A DNA stretch of 64,000 nt, taken from positions 4,526,001 through 4,590,000 of the forward strand of contig NZ_JAOBTQ010000001.1 in the NCBI RefSeq assembly GCF_033366695.1, in the 5' to 3' direction. The notes below the pieces were generated by a model. That model was not told where the DNA came from. It ran no database searches and worked only from the letters and a program-made list of their open reading frames with translations. Numbering within the stretch: position 1 is the first letter of the stretch; each line of letters opens with the position of its first letter. This DNA comes from Streptomyces sp. SCL15-4 (lineage in GTDB: Bacteria > Actinomycetota > Actinomycetes > Streptomycetales > Streptomycetaceae). The translations under genes and the position numbers were made by a program. Shown piece after piece: positions 33,552 through 47,145 of this stretch.

Positions 33552-33936
33552 TTGACAGAGGGGTGTTGACACGCCTGCTGTCGATCCGTAGGGTTCTTCG
33601 GGTTGCCACGGAGCCGTAACGGTTCCTCGGCAGCACTCCGCCGCCTTGAGCGGCACCCCTCACACCACCAGCACGATCTCCCGTACGGGTTGATTTCGGC
33701 GTGCCCGAATTCAATTCGAATACGGACTCGGCGGCCCGATTGGGAATCGCCGGGAGGATCCGCTAAGGTTTGAGACGTCGGAACGGCCCAACGGCCGGGA
33801 AGGCAAACCCCGCTGACCGGGGATCAGACGCCGAAAGGATCTGATAGAGTCGGAACCGCCGGAAAGGGAAACGCGAGAGCGGGAACCTGGAAAGCACCGA
33901 GGAAATCGGATCGAGAAAAGATCTGATAGAGTCGGA
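33552..33936 (+). promoter_or_regulatory. Tandem rRNA operon promoters
   Basis: Four likely promoters in series. P1: TTGACA at 33566-33571 and TAGGGT at 33589-33594 with 17-base spacing (a further TTGACA stands at 33552). P2: TTGGGA at 33740-33745 and TAAGGT at 33764-33769, spacing 18. P3 and P4: identical 18-base segments gatctgatagagtcggaa at 33838-33855 and 33919-33936, each with a TAGAGT -10 box but no good -35. Multiple promoters of this kind drive Streptomyces rrn operons; the vegetative sigma factor would read P1 and P2. Confidence 0.8.
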
Positions 33937-34181
33937 AACGCAAGACCGAAGGGAAGCGCCCGGAGGAAAGCCCGAGAGGGTGAGTACAAAGGAAGCGACC
34001 GTTCCTTGAGAACTCAACAGCGTGCCAAAAGTCAACGCCAGATATGTTGATACCCCGTCTCCGGTCATCACGGCCGGGACGAGGTTCCTTTGAAAAAACA
34101 CAGCGAGGACGCTGTGTGCGAGAGGACTATTCCTCCTCTCGCACCGCTCTCGTGATGTGTCATCCCGATTACGGGAAAACA
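33937..34181 (+). other. 16S rRNA leader with processing hairpins
   Basis: No gene. The leader contains the conserved ccttgagaactcaacagcgtg block, an 8-base hairpin ACACAGCG-agga-CGCTGTGT at 34098-34117 and a second hairpin with 11-base arms at 34116-34126 and 34134-34144. Such elements serve antitermination and RNase III processing of the precursor. Confidence 0.7.
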
Positions 34182-39124
<4,943 letters not shown>

Positions 39125-39209
39125 ATTGATGCTCGCGTTCACTGTGTTGGTTCTGAAACCACGACCATGTCGCCCCCTTGGGGGGCGTTCCGGTTGATTG
39201 TTTCATAGT
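39125..39209 (+). other. 23S-5S spacer
   Basis: Begins with the 3' arm of the 23S processing stem (39129-39147) and then contains a small hairpin around cgcccccttggggggcg. No gene. Confidence 0.75.
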
Positions 39210-39329
39210 GTTTCGGTGGTCATAGCGTGAGGGAAACGCCCGGTTTACATACCGAACCCGGAAGCTAAGCCTCACAGCGCCGATGGTACTGCAGGGGGGA
39301 CCCTGTGGGAGAGTAGGACACCGCCGAAC
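39210..39329 (+). rRNA. rrf: 5S ribosomal RNA
   Basis: About 120 bases from GTTTCGGTGGTCATAGCG to CACCGCCGAAC; the ends are complementary, and the internal CCGAACCCGGAAG loop is typical. It is the last gene of the rrn operon. Confidence 0.96.
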
Positions 39330-39339
39330 AATTTTTGGG

Positions 39340-39371
39340 AAAACCCCCGCACCGTATGGTGCGGGGGTTTT
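39340..39371 (+). terminator. rrn operon terminator
   Basis: AAAACCCCCGCACC and GGTGCGGGGGTTTT form a perfect 14-base stem with a 4-base GTAT loop, ending in a T-run. It lies 10 bases after the 5S gene and is the clearest intrinsic terminator in the window. Confidence 0.95.
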
Positions 39372-39406
39372 CTGCGTTATGCGTGCGGTGCGGATATCTT
39401 GGGCCC

Positions 39407-39973
39407 ATGAGTCTCGTGAGCGGCAACGACTACGTCATACGCGCTGTCCGTCCCGGTGATTGGGAGCGGGTGAAGCAGCTGCGGCTGGACGCGTTGCGGG
39501 ACCCGATCGCGCACCTCGCCTTTCTGGAGACCTACGACGCGGCCGCGGCCCGGCCGGATTCCTTCTGGCAGGACCGGGCCGTCGGCTCGGGAGAGGGCTC
39601 CACGACGGCCCGGCAGTTCATCGCCGAGGCACCGGACGGCGGCTGGGCCGGCTCGGCCACCGTGCTCATCGAGGAGGCCGGCAGCGAGGACTGGGCCGGA
39701 TTCCCGGTCGAGCGGCGGCAGGGCCATGTGGTCGGCGTGTTCGTACGGCCGGAACACCGTGGGAAAGGGCTCATCGAGGCGCTGTTCGACGCCGGGCTGG
39801 CCTGGGCCTGGGAGAGCGGCGTCGAGCGGGTGCGGCTGTTCGTCCACGAGAAGAACACACGGGCCCAGGCGGCCTACCGGAAGATCGGCTTCGAGGCGAG
39901 CGGCCGGGTCGTGGCGTTCTCGAAGGACGAGGCCCAGGAGGAGCTGGAGTTCGTGGTGGAACGGCCGCTCTGA
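39407..39973 (+). CDS. GNAT-family N-acetyltransferase
   Basis: A 188-residue acetyltransferase with the acetyl-CoA pyrophosphate loop VGVFVRPEHRGKGLIEAL (RxxGxG/A region) and the C-terminal NTRAQAAYRKIGFE motif. Substrate is not predictable; small-molecule and protein N-termini are both possible. The ATG at 39407 was chosen because the in-frame extension to 39335 would start inside the rrn terminator. It converges with the leftward cluster that follows. Confidence 0.88.
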   Translation: MSLVSGNDYVIRAVRPGDWERVKQLRLDALRDPIAHLAFLETYDAAAARPDSFWQDRAVGSGEGSTTARQFIAEAPDGGWAGSATVLIEEAGSEDWAGFPVERRQGHVVGVFVRPEHRGKGLIEALFDAGLAWAWESGVERVRLFVHEKNTRAQAAYRKIGFEASGRVVAFSKDEAQEELEFVVERPL

Positions 39974-40024
39974 GAAAGCCTCTCCGATACGGAAAGCGCT
40001 CCCGGAGCCTTGCGCGAGGACTGC

Positions 40025-41524
40025 TCAGACCGGGAGTTCCTGGTGCGGCCAGCGGGTGCGGGCCTGCTCCCGGGAGCGGAGCAGCGCGAACGTCGGCAGG
40101 CCCTGGTCGGCGCCGGCGGCCAGCAGGTCCGGCAGCTCGGGCAGCGGCGCCACGGCCGCGATGTCGTCCAGGACCAGGGTGAGTGGTGGGTCGAGCCGAC
40201 CGGAGGATGACCGTTCGGCCATGCGCCGGCCGCGCTCGACCACGCTGGAGACGAGGGCCGTCAGGAGCGGCATCGCGCCCGGATTGCTCCGCGGGTCCTC
40301 GATGGATTCACCGACCAGATAAAGCGTGCCCCCTTCGTGGACGAAGGAATCCAGGGCGAGGGCATCGCTTCGGTTGGGAGTGCACGCCTCCCGGATGTTC
40401 ACCGTGAACAGCGCCGACAGGGCCCTGCTGGTCAACTCCTGCGCGATGTCCCGGCGTTCCGGGTGCGCGGTGAGTGCCGCCTCCAGCTCGCCGGCGGCGC
40501 CGGGCGCGGCCTTCGGGTGGGTGCGCAGGGTGCGGACCGCGTCCTGGACCTGGGTGCCCTGCGCCCAGCGGTGCACGTGCCGGATGGTGCGGTTCTCCAG
40601 GGCGGCGGCGTGCAGATAGCTGCGCAGCAGGACGATCGCCGTGTCGGCCACCGCCTGGTCGATCCGCGCGGTGGGCCGTACGGGGGCGAGCAGGGCCGTC
40701 GCCCGGTGCAGGGCCGTCTGTCTGTCCTCGCAGCCCGCCGTGGGCGACCAGTGCAGGCGGGCCGGGGTGTCGCACCGGTGCGTGGGGTCGTAGAGCAGGG
40801 TGGGGCCCAGCTTGGCCCGGGTGTCCTTGGTCTCCGCCCACAGGGCCGGGTTGGAGGTGACGAGGAGGACGGGGCCCTCCGCGTCGCGTACGGCCTGGAC
40901 CGCGGCCGTCTGCCGGTCCTCCCTCGGCGCGATGAAGACCGTCTCCCGGTCGCCGCCGGCCGGCGGACCGGCCGGCGGCGCCGGCACGGCCGTCTCCCCG
41001 GCGGGCGTCACGGGCAGCGGCTCGGTGCGCGGCAGGAGGACCTCGTGGCGGGGCTCCGGGACGTCGTGGCGCCGCTCCTGGGCCTCGTACCGGGGCTCGG
41101 CGGGCAGGGGCCGCGGCGGCGGGCCGTCCAGCGGGTCCCGGGCCGTCGTGGCGCGTCGTAGCCGGCTCGCGCGCCAGCGGGCCACCGCGCCCAGCGTGAA
41201 CACGGTGAGCACGAAGAGGATCATCAGCTGGCCCAGGAACAGGCCCCAGAACAGGCCCCACCCGGAGAGCTGGCCCGGCGGGGTGTCCGGCCAGGCGCCG
41301 GGAAGGTCGTGCGGCCGGCCGATGAGGTGGCGCATGGCCAGGGGGGTGCGGGTGAAGGTGACGCCGTCCGGCCAGGCGCCCTGGGAGAACCGGGCCGCGA
41401 GGCCGGTGGCCGCCCACACCAGGACGGTCATCCCGATGAGGAACGCCAGGACGCCGACCAGCAGCCCGTCCGGGATGCCGCCCTGGCGGTCCCGGCGGGG
41501 GTCACGGCGATCGTCCGGTCTCAC
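40025..41524 (-). CDS. cmdA: Coupling-protein-like (TraG/VirD4-like) membrane protein with degenerate P-loop
   Basis: A 499-residue protein with two transmembrane helices (about 21-42 and 92-115), a Pro/Glu/Arg-rich linker to 190, and a cytoplasmic domain like those of conjugative coupling proteins (VLLVTSNPALW, GPTLLYDPTHRC, GCEDRQTALHRA, LTLVLDDIAAV). Where such proteins carry GxxxxGKT, this one reads APREDRQTA at 199-207, so ATP binding by a canonical P-loop is unlikely. It is the last gene of six leftward genes that by order match cmdA-F (SCO4126-SCO4131), reported from memory to affect sporulation, chromosome segregation and actinorhodin in S. coelicolor. It starts 12 bases after the ATPase gene stops. 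Confidence 0.75.
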   Translation of the reverse strand: MRPDDRRDPRRDRQGGIPDGLLVGVLAFLIGMTVLVWAATGLAARFSQGAWPDGVTFTRTPLAMRHLIGRPHDLPGAWPDTPPGQLSGWGLFWGLFLGQLMILFVLTVFTLGAVARWRASRLRRATTARDPLDGPPPRPLPAEPRYEAQERRHDVPEPRHEVLLPRTEPLPVTPAGETAVPAPPAGPPAGGDRETVFIAPREDRQTAAVQAVRDAEGPVLLVTSNPALWAETKDTRAKLGPTLLYDPTHRCDTPARLHWSPTAGCEDRQTALHRATALLAPVRPTARIDQAVADTAIVLLRSYLHAAALENRTIRHVHRWAQGTQVQDAVRTLRTHPKAAPGAAGELEAALTAHPERRDIAQELTSRALSALFTVNIREACTPNRSDALALDSFVHEGGTLYLVGESIEDPRSNPGAMPLLTALVSSVVERGRRMAERSSSGRLDPPLTLVLDDIAAVAPLPELPDLLAAGADQGLPTFALLRSREQARTRWPHQELPV

Positions 41525-41536
41525 ACTGCACTCCCT

Positions 41537-42949
41537 CTAGGCCACCGTCGACTCGGAGTCGCCGAGGTGCTGTTCCACGAAGGCCGCCGCCCGCTGCTCG
41601 GCCTCCAGCTCGGCCGCGCGCAGCGCGTCGTCGGCCGCCAGTTCGCTGGACGACTGGGTCATCGCGCGGTCGGTGAAGACCAGTGGCCGTTCCGTCTCCG
41701 TGACCAGATGCTTGACCACCTGGACATTGCCGTTGACGTCCCAGACCGCGATACCCGGCGTGAGCGTGGGGATGATCTCCACGGCCCACCGGGGCAGGCC
41801 GAGGACGCGGCCGGTGGCCCGCGCCTCGTCCGCTTTCTGGGCGTAGATCGTCCTGGTCGAGGCCATCTTCAGGATGGCCGCGGCCTCCTTCGCCGCCGCG
41901 CCGTCGACCACGTCGGACAGATGGTGGACGACCGCGACGAAGGACAGGCCGAGCCGGCGCCCGAACTTCAGCAGCCGCTGGAACAGCTGGGCCACGAACG
42001 GGCTGTTGATGATGTGCCAGGCCTCCTCGACCAGGAAGATGCGCTTCTTCCGGTCGGGGCGGATCCAGGTGTGCTCCAGCCACACGCCGACGATCGCCAT
42101 GAGGATCGGCATGGCGATGGAGTTGCGGTCGATGTGGGACAGGTCGAAGACGATCAGGGGCGCGTCGAGGTCGATGCCGACCGTGGTCGGGCCGTCGAAC
42201 ATGCCCCTCAGGTCACCGTCGACCAGCCGGTCCAGGACCAGGGCCACGTCCAGGCCCCAGGCCCGTACGTCGTCTATGGCGACGTTCATCGCCTCCGCCG
42301 ACTCCGGCTCGGGATGCCGCAGCTGCTCCACGATGTCGAAGAGGACCGGCTGGCGGTCGACGATCGTCTCGTTGACGTAGGAGTGCGCGACCTTCAGGGC
42401 GAAGCCGGCGCGCTCGTCCAGGCCGTGGCCCATGGCGACCTCGATGATGGTCCGCAGCAGGGCGAGCTGCCCGGTCGTGGTGATCGCCGGGTCCAGCGGG
42501 TTGAGCCGGATGCCGTGGTCGAGGGCGGCCGTCGGGTCGAGCCGGATGGGCGTTATCCCCAGCTCCTCGGCGATCAGGTTCCACTCGCCGACGCCGTCCT
42601 CGCCCTGTGCGTCCAGGACGACGACCTGGCGGTCCTTGAACCGCAGCTGGCGCAGGACGTACGTCTTCTCCAGCGCCGACTTGCCGTTGCCGGACTCGCC
42701 GAGGACCAGCCAGTGCGGGGCCGGCAGCTGCTGGCCGTACAGCTGGAAGGGGTCGTAGATGTAGCCCTTGCCGGAGTACACCTCGCGGCCGATGATGACG
42801 CCGGAGTCGCCGAGGCCGGGCGCGGCCGTGGGCAGGTAGACCGCCTGGGCCTGGCCCGTGGAGGTGCGCACCGGCGGCCGGGTCGTCTCCACCTTCCCGA
42901 AGAGGAAGGAGGTGAAGGCCTCGGTGAGGACGGACAGCGGATCCCGCAT
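41537..42949 (-). CDS. cmdB: VirB4/TraC-like secretion ATPase
   Basis: A 470-residue ATPase. Walker A is GESGNGKSA at 84-92, Walker B is IFLVEEAWHI, and the region ending GVLGLPRWAVEIIPTL-type sensor parts (RVLGLPRWAVEIIPT) matches the C-terminal ATPase half of VirB4/TraC/TrbE proteins. The N-terminal membrane-linked half of VirB4 is missing here and is supplied by the preceding gene, so the protein is effectively split. It probably forms hexamers at the inner face of the membrane. The ATG at 42949 (MRDPLSVL) was chosen; the open frame upstream runs into the neighbouring gene. In the cmd cluster this should be cmdB (SCO4127-like). Confidence 0.85.
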   Translation of the reverse strand: MRDPLSVLTEAFTSFLFGKVETTRPPVRTSTGQAQAVYLPTAAPGLGDSGVIIGREVYSGKGYIYDPFQLYGQQLPAPHWLVLGESGNGKSALEKTYVLRQLRFKDRQVVVLDAQGEDGVGEWNLIAEELGITPIRLDPTAALDHGIRLNPLDPAITTTGQLALLRTIIEVAMGHGLDERAGFALKVAHSYVNETIVDRQPVLFDIVEQLRHPEPESAEAMNVAIDDVRAWGLDVALVLDRLVDGDLRGMFDGPTTVGIDLDAPLIVFDLSHIDRNSIAMPILMAIVGVWLEHTWIRPDRKKRIFLVEEAWHIINSPFVAQLFQRLLKFGRRLGLSFVAVVHHLSDVVDGAAAKEAAAILKMASTRTIYAQKADEARATGRVLGLPRWAVEIIPTLTPGIAVWDVNGNVQVVKHLVTETERPLVFTDRAMTQSSSELAADDALRAAELEAEQRAAAFVEQHLGDSESTVA

Positions 42950-42963
42950 CGGAGAATCAGCCC

Positions 42964-44520
42964 CTACCTTCGGATGCCGGTGGCGAACGGGAGTGTGTTC
43001 ACGAAGGCGCGGTGGTGCTCTCGGTCGCACCACTCCAGCTTGAGGTACGACTTGCCGGCGGAGGCCCTTATCGTGCGCTTGTCGCGGTTGAGGGCTTCCG
43101 GGGAGCGGGCGGAGACGGTGATGTAGCCGACGAGGTTGACGCCCGCGGCGCCGCTGGCGAGGTCCTCGCCGCGCTGGTCGAGCCGGTTGTGCGCGGCGAT
43201 GTCCCGGGGGTCGACGGTGCGGTTCATCTTGGCGGCGCGGGACGCCTCCGCCTCGTCGTTGGTCTTCTCGGTCAGCATCCGCTCGATGGCGACCTCGGTG
43301 GGTTCCAGGTCCATGGTCACGGCGACCGTGCGGATGACGTCCGGGGTGTGGACGAGGAGCGGGGCGAGGAAGTTGACGCCGACGGGGGTCATCGGCCACT
43401 CCTTCACCCAGGCGGTGGCATGGCACCAGGGGGCGCGGGTGCTGGACTCGCGGGTCTTGGCCTGGAGGTAGGTCGGCTCCACGGCGTCCAGCTCGGCCGG
43501 CCAGGCGTTGCGCTGGGTCATGGCCTGGATGTGGTCGATGGGGTGGTCGGGGTCGTACATGGAGTGGATCAGGGAGGCCAGCCGGCCCTGGCCGAGCGGC
43601 TGCCGTACCCGGATGTCGGCCTCCTGGAGCCGGGAGCAGATGTCGGTCAGCTCGCGGGCCATGACGACGGCGAGCCCGGCGTCCCGGTCGACCCGGCCGC
43701 CGCGGGTGCGGGCGGCGCGGGCCATGGCCTGGGCCTCGGCGGCCAGTTCCCGGCTGTAGTGCATGCAGGCGACGAGGTAGGCGCGGTGCTGCTCGCTGCT
43801 GGTGGAGACCATGGACTGGAGCTGGTCGTAGGAGTTCTGGAGCCAGCCCGGGGCGCGGTCGTCGCCGCGTACGGCGACGTCCTTGGCGTGCGCGTCCGGG
43901 TCGGCGGGCAGGGTGCGGGCGAGCATCTGCAGCCGGGTGACGAAGCCGTCGCCGTTGGCTACGTGCTTGAGCAGGGTGCCGAAGCGGTCGACCAGGGCCT
44001 CCTGGTCCTCGGAGTCGCGCAGGCCGACGCCGGGGCCCTCGATCTCGATGGCGGCGGTGACCGTCTTGCGGTCGGCGTGCAGCAGTACGGCGATCTCGTC
44101 GGGGCCGAAGGGGGCGGCGAGCCAGGTGATGCGGCCGATGCCGGGCGGCGGGCCGACCTCGATCTCACGGCCGTCGAGCCGGGTGCCGGCCTCCATGGCG
44201 GTGGACCGGTAGGCGGCGCCGCGCTTGACGGTCCGCTTGAACGAGCGGTTGATCTCGAACCACTTGTAGAAGGTGCGGCGCTTGTACGGGACGTAGACCG
44301 CGGCGAGCGCGAGCAGCGGGAAGCCCATCAGCAGCACGATCCGCAGGGGCAGCACCGGGACGAGGAGGCCGCACATCATGCCGAGGAACGCGCCGGCGAT
44401 GATCAGGGCGATCTCGCCGGTCTCGCGGTTCCGGCCGATGATCGCGTTCGGCCGGGCGCGGCCGATGAGATACGTACGGCGGGGCGTGACCGGATGGGAC
44501 AAGTGGGACTCGGTCGTCAA
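42964..44520 (-). CDS. cmdC: SCO6880-family membrane protein (VirB3 plus VirB4 N-terminal-like)
   Basis: A 518-residue protein with an N-terminal pair of transmembrane helices at about 37-80, like PrgI/VirB3, and a long soluble region resembling the N-terminal domain of VirB4-type ATPases (FGPDEIAVLLHAD, LTDICSRLQEADIRVRQPL, VNLVGYITVSARSPEALNRD). It belongs to the group annotated as SCO6880 family in actinobacteria. No Walker motifs. It lies 14 bases before the ATPase gene and overlaps the upstream TrbL-like gene by 4 bases, so the three are translated together and likely interact. Confidence 0.8.
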   Translation of the reverse strand: MTTESHLSHPVTPRRTYLIGRARPNAIIGRNRETGEIALIIAGAFLGMMCGLLVPVLPLRIVLLMGFPLLALAAVYVPYKRRTFYKWFEINRSFKRTVKRGAAYRSTAMEAGTRLDGREIEVGPPPGIGRITWLAAPFGPDEIAVLLHADRKTVTAAIEIEGPGVGLRDSEDQEALVDRFGTLLKHVANGDGFVTRLQMLARTLPADPDAHAKDVAVRGDDRAPGWLQNSYDQLQSMVSTSSEQHRAYLVACMHYSRELAAEAQAMARAARTRGGRVDRDAGLAVVMARELTDICSRLQEADIRVRQPLGQGRLASLIHSMYDPDHPIDHIQAMTQRNAWPAELDAVEPTYLQAKTRESSTRAPWCHATAWVKEWPMTPVGVNFLAPLLVHTPDVIRTVAVTMDLEPTEVAIERMLTEKTNDEAEASRAAKMNRTVDPRDIAAHNRLDQRGEDLASGAAGVNLVGYITVSARSPEALNRDKRTIRASAGKSYLKLEWCDREHHRAFVNTLPFATGIRR

Positions 44521-45842
44521 CGCCCTTCACCTCCTGAGCGGTTGTTGCGGGTGTTGCCGGCGTGCGGGGTGTTGACCGGGCTGGGCGCGCGGGGCGCGGG
44601 CGCGGCGGAGGGGACGGCTCCGCCGCCGCTTCCGCCCGGGGTACGGGTGCTGTGGGCGGCGACGCCGCCGGAGGCGGGGTTGGCCTGGCGGGGGGTGCTG
44701 CCGGACTGACCGGCCGCGGCGTTGCTGTCGGCGCGGGTGCTGTGGGTCTTGATGCCCTGGGCGACGAGGGTGGCGGGGGAGCTGATGACGGCGGCGGCCT
44801 TGCCCTCCGCGCCCTGCATGATGCGGTTGTTGCGGCCGCTGGCGATCTCGTCGCCGAAGCCGGGGACGAAGCGGTAGATCATCGCGCTGGCGAAGATGGC
44901 GAGCAGGATGATGGCGAGGCCGGAGACGACGGCGGAGAAGGCGTCGGGGCCGCTGTCGCCGGACAGGGCGCCGGCCAGGCCGAGGACGATCACGATGACG
45001 GGTTTGACGAGGATGACGGCGATCATGATGCCGGCCCAGCGGCGGACGTGGCCCCACAGGTTCTTGTCCACGAGGCCCGCGTAGACGACGGTGCCGAGGA
45101 GGGCGCCGACGTAGAGGAGGGCGGCGCGGATGACCAGTTCCAGCCAGAGGACGCCGGCGGCGAGGATGCTGACCAGGGAGACGACGATCAGCATGATGGG
45201 GCCGCCGCCGATGTCGTTGCCCTTCTTCAGGGCGCCGGAGAAGGTGCCGAAGAACGTGTCGGCCTGGTCGCCGGTGGCCTTGGCGAGGACGTCGGTGACG
45301 CTGTCCGTGGCGGAGACGACGGTGTACAGGATCAGCGGGGTGAAGGCGGAGGCCAGCACGGTGAGCCAGAGGAAGCCGACGGCTTCCGAGATGGCGGTGG
45401 TCAGCGGCACGCCGCGGACCGCTCGCTTGGCGACGGCGAGGAGCCACAGCAGGAGCGTGAGGATGGTGGAGGCGGCGAAGACGACGGCGTACTGCTTCAG
45501 GAACGCCTGATTGGTGAAGTCGACACCGGCGGTCTCCTTCACGGCCTTACTGAGCTTGTCGACGGTCCAGGACGCGGCGTCGGCGCAGCCTTTGGCCAGC
45601 GAGGAGAGGGGGTCGAGGGTGTCGGTGAGGGGGTTGCCGGGGGTGGAGGGAGATTTGTCGGAGGGGTCGCCGGTCTTGCAGAACTTCCGGGCGGGAGGTG
45701 CGAGCAGCGAGCAGTCCGTGCTCGAGCTAGGAGTCGGCGTGGGCGAGGGGGCCGCGAAAGCTCGTGCGGCCAGCAGTACGGTGGTGGTCTGGACGGCCAC
45801 CACCAGACCGGCAAGTTTGAGTACGCGCTGGCTACCGGGCAT
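44517..45842 (-). CDS. cmdD: TrbL/VirB6-like polytopic membrane protein
   Basis: A 441-residue protein. An N-terminal signal sequence (to about residue 31, AFAAP) is followed by an extracytoplasmic Ser/Pro-rich stretch with Cys residues, then six or so hydrophobic helices between about 117 and 330, and a Gly/Ser/Ala-rich cytoplasmic or external tail of about 110 residues. This layout is that of VirB6/TrbL channel components. It overlaps the next gene (ATGA) and the previous one by 11 bases. The low-complexity tail is likely flexible. Confidence 0.8.
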   Translation of the reverse strand: MPGSQRVLKLAGLVVAVQTTTVLLAARAFAAPSPTPTPSSSTDCSLLAPPARKFCKTGDPSDKSPSTPGNPLTDTLDPLSSLAKGCADAASWTVDKLSKAVKETAGVDFTNQAFLKQYAVVFAASTILTLLLWLLAVAKRAVRGVPLTTAISEAVGFLWLTVLASAFTPLILYTVVSATDSVTDVLAKATGDQADTFFGTFSGALKKGNDIGGGPIMLIVVSLVSILAAGVLWLELVIRAALLYVGALLGTVVYAGLVDKNLWGHVRRWAGIMIAVILVKPVIVIVLGLAGALSGDSGPDAFSAVVSGLAIILLAIFASAMIYRFVPGFGDEIASGRNNRIMQGAEGKAAAVISSPATLVAQGIKTHSTRADSNAAAGQSGSTPRQANPASGGVAAHSTRTPGGSGGGAVPSAAPAPRAPSPVNTPHAGNTRNNRSGGEGR

Positions 45843-46665
45843 ACGTGAACCCTCCGAACTCCTTGACCGCCTTGCCGATCTCGTCGGCGCCGGAGACGGG
45901 ATTGTCTCCGGTGATCGGGGTGGGGCCTGTTCGCTGGCTGGTCTCCAGCACCTTCCAGTCGCTGCCGTTCCACTTCAGTTTGAGGGTCACGGTGGACCAA
46001 CCGCTGGTCACAGGGTTGTTCGAGCTTTCACCGGCGAGGCCGAAAAGTGTGTTGCACCATACGTCGACGGTCGCCGCATCGGCACCGTAGGACGTCGTCT
46101 TCGTCCCGGCCGGCAGCGTGCGGTCGACGAAGGTCGTGTTGTCGGGAACGCTGCCGTCGGGGTTGAGACCGATGTTCTTCAGAAAGCCGGTCGAGTAGTT
46201 GGCATCGAAAACCGACTGGAGTCGGCTCACGGCGCTCGGATCGGCTACCGCCTCGACAATGCTGTGCCTGCTGGCCGTGTCGATCATGCCGTCGGACCAC
46301 AGCACCACCGCGTAGTTCGCCGCTGCGCTCTGGGCGCCCTGGGGGGTGTGGGCGAAGCCGGAGGGGATGGTGCCGGGGTTCGAGGTGACCGGCTTGGTTC
46401 CGGTGGGGGCGGTGGCGGCGGACCTGGGCCGGTCGGTCTTCGTCGACGCCGTCTCCTCGTCCTCCCCGCCCCCCCGGTTCGCGAAGGCGATGGCGGCGAT
46501 GAGGAGGATGACGACGCCGACCACCGTGATCAGGCTTCTGGAGGAGGAGCGCGGGGGGCGGCGGGGGGCGCCGCCGTAGGGGTCGGGGTCGGGGAGGCGG
46601 GTCCGGGTCTGGCCCGGCTCCGGGTGGTCGCCGTAGCCCTGGTAGTCGCGGTCTCCGGGACTCAT
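45832..46665 (-). CDS. cmdE: Bitopic membrane protein with extracytoplasmic domain (VirB8/TcpC-like topology)
   Basis: A 277-residue protein: cytoplasmic Pro/Asp/Tyr-rich N-terminus (about 1-43), one transmembrane helix at about 45-63, a Ser/Thr-rich linker, and an extracytoplasmic domain of about 170 residues (YAVVLWSDGMID...WSTVTLKLKWNGSDWKV). The NTF2-like strand pattern of the domain recalls VirB8/TcpC conjugation proteins, but the assignment is from topology and context. The ATG at 46665 was chosen with GGAGGGGG about 10 bases upstream; the frame extends to 46761. It overlaps the TrbL-like gene by 11 bases. Confidence 0.72.
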   Translation of the reverse strand: MSPGDRDYQGYGDHPEPGQTRTRLPDPDPYGGAPRRPPRSSSRSLITVVGVVILLIAAIAFANRGGGEDEETASTKTDRPRSAATAPTGTKPVTSNPGTIPSGFAHTPQGAQSAAANYAVVLWSDGMIDTASRHSIVEAVADPSAVSRLQSVFDANYSTGFLKNIGLNPDGSVPDNTTFVDRTLPAGTKTTSYGADAATVDVWCNTLFGLAGESSNNPVTSGWSTVTLKLKWNGSDWKVLETSQRTGPTPITGDNPVSGADEIGKAVKEFGGFTYAR

Positions 46666-46836
46666 GCCGCGTACGCCCCCTCCACGTCGTAGAGATACGA
46701 CGGTAGCCGTGCTGGTTCCCGCGCGGGCGCGGTGTGGTGACTCGACATCAGGGAAACGCAACCTCAGCCGGTGGGCACGACGGACGGGTGGGGTGGAGGG
46801 GACAGCCGGGGCCGGGCGTGCCCGGTACGGGTGGGG

Positions 46837-47145
46837 CTACACCGCCATGCCGTACACGATGGTGAACAGGGTGCCGAGGGAGCCGATGATGAAGACCCCG
46901 GTGAGGCCGGCGATGATCAGGCCCTTGCCCTGCTCCGCGCTGAAGGTGTCCCGCAGGGCCGTGGCGCCGATACGCTGCTTGGCCGCCCCCCATACGGCGA
47001 TGCCGAGGCAGAGCAGGATGGCGACGGCCATGACCACCTCGATCATCACCTTGGCTTCGTTGCCCAGGCTGCCGAAGGGGCCCCAGTCCGGAGCGATCCC
47101 GCCGATGATGGTGTTGATGTCTCCCTTGTCGGCCGCAAAGAGCAT
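46837..47145 (-). CDS. cmdF: Small two-helix membrane protein, VirB2/TrbC-pilin-like
   Basis: A 102-residue protein with hydrophobic helices at about 32-54 and 74-98 joined by a short polar, Lys/Arg-containing loop. There is no cleavable signal in the visible start. Size, two-helix plan and position as first gene of a T4SS-like operon suit a VirB2-type subunit, although sequence alone does not prove it. The ATG at 47145 has AGGGGCGG upstream. The promoter of the whole six-gene cluster should be in 47146-47505. A gap of 171 bases separates it from the next gene, perhaps allowing higher expression of this subunit. Confidence 0.75.
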   Translation of the reverse strand: MLFAADKGDINTIIGGIAPDWGPFGSLGNEAKVMIEVVMAVAILLCLGIAVWGAAKQRIGATALRDTFSAEQGKGLIIAGLTGVFIIGSLGTLFTIVYGMAV

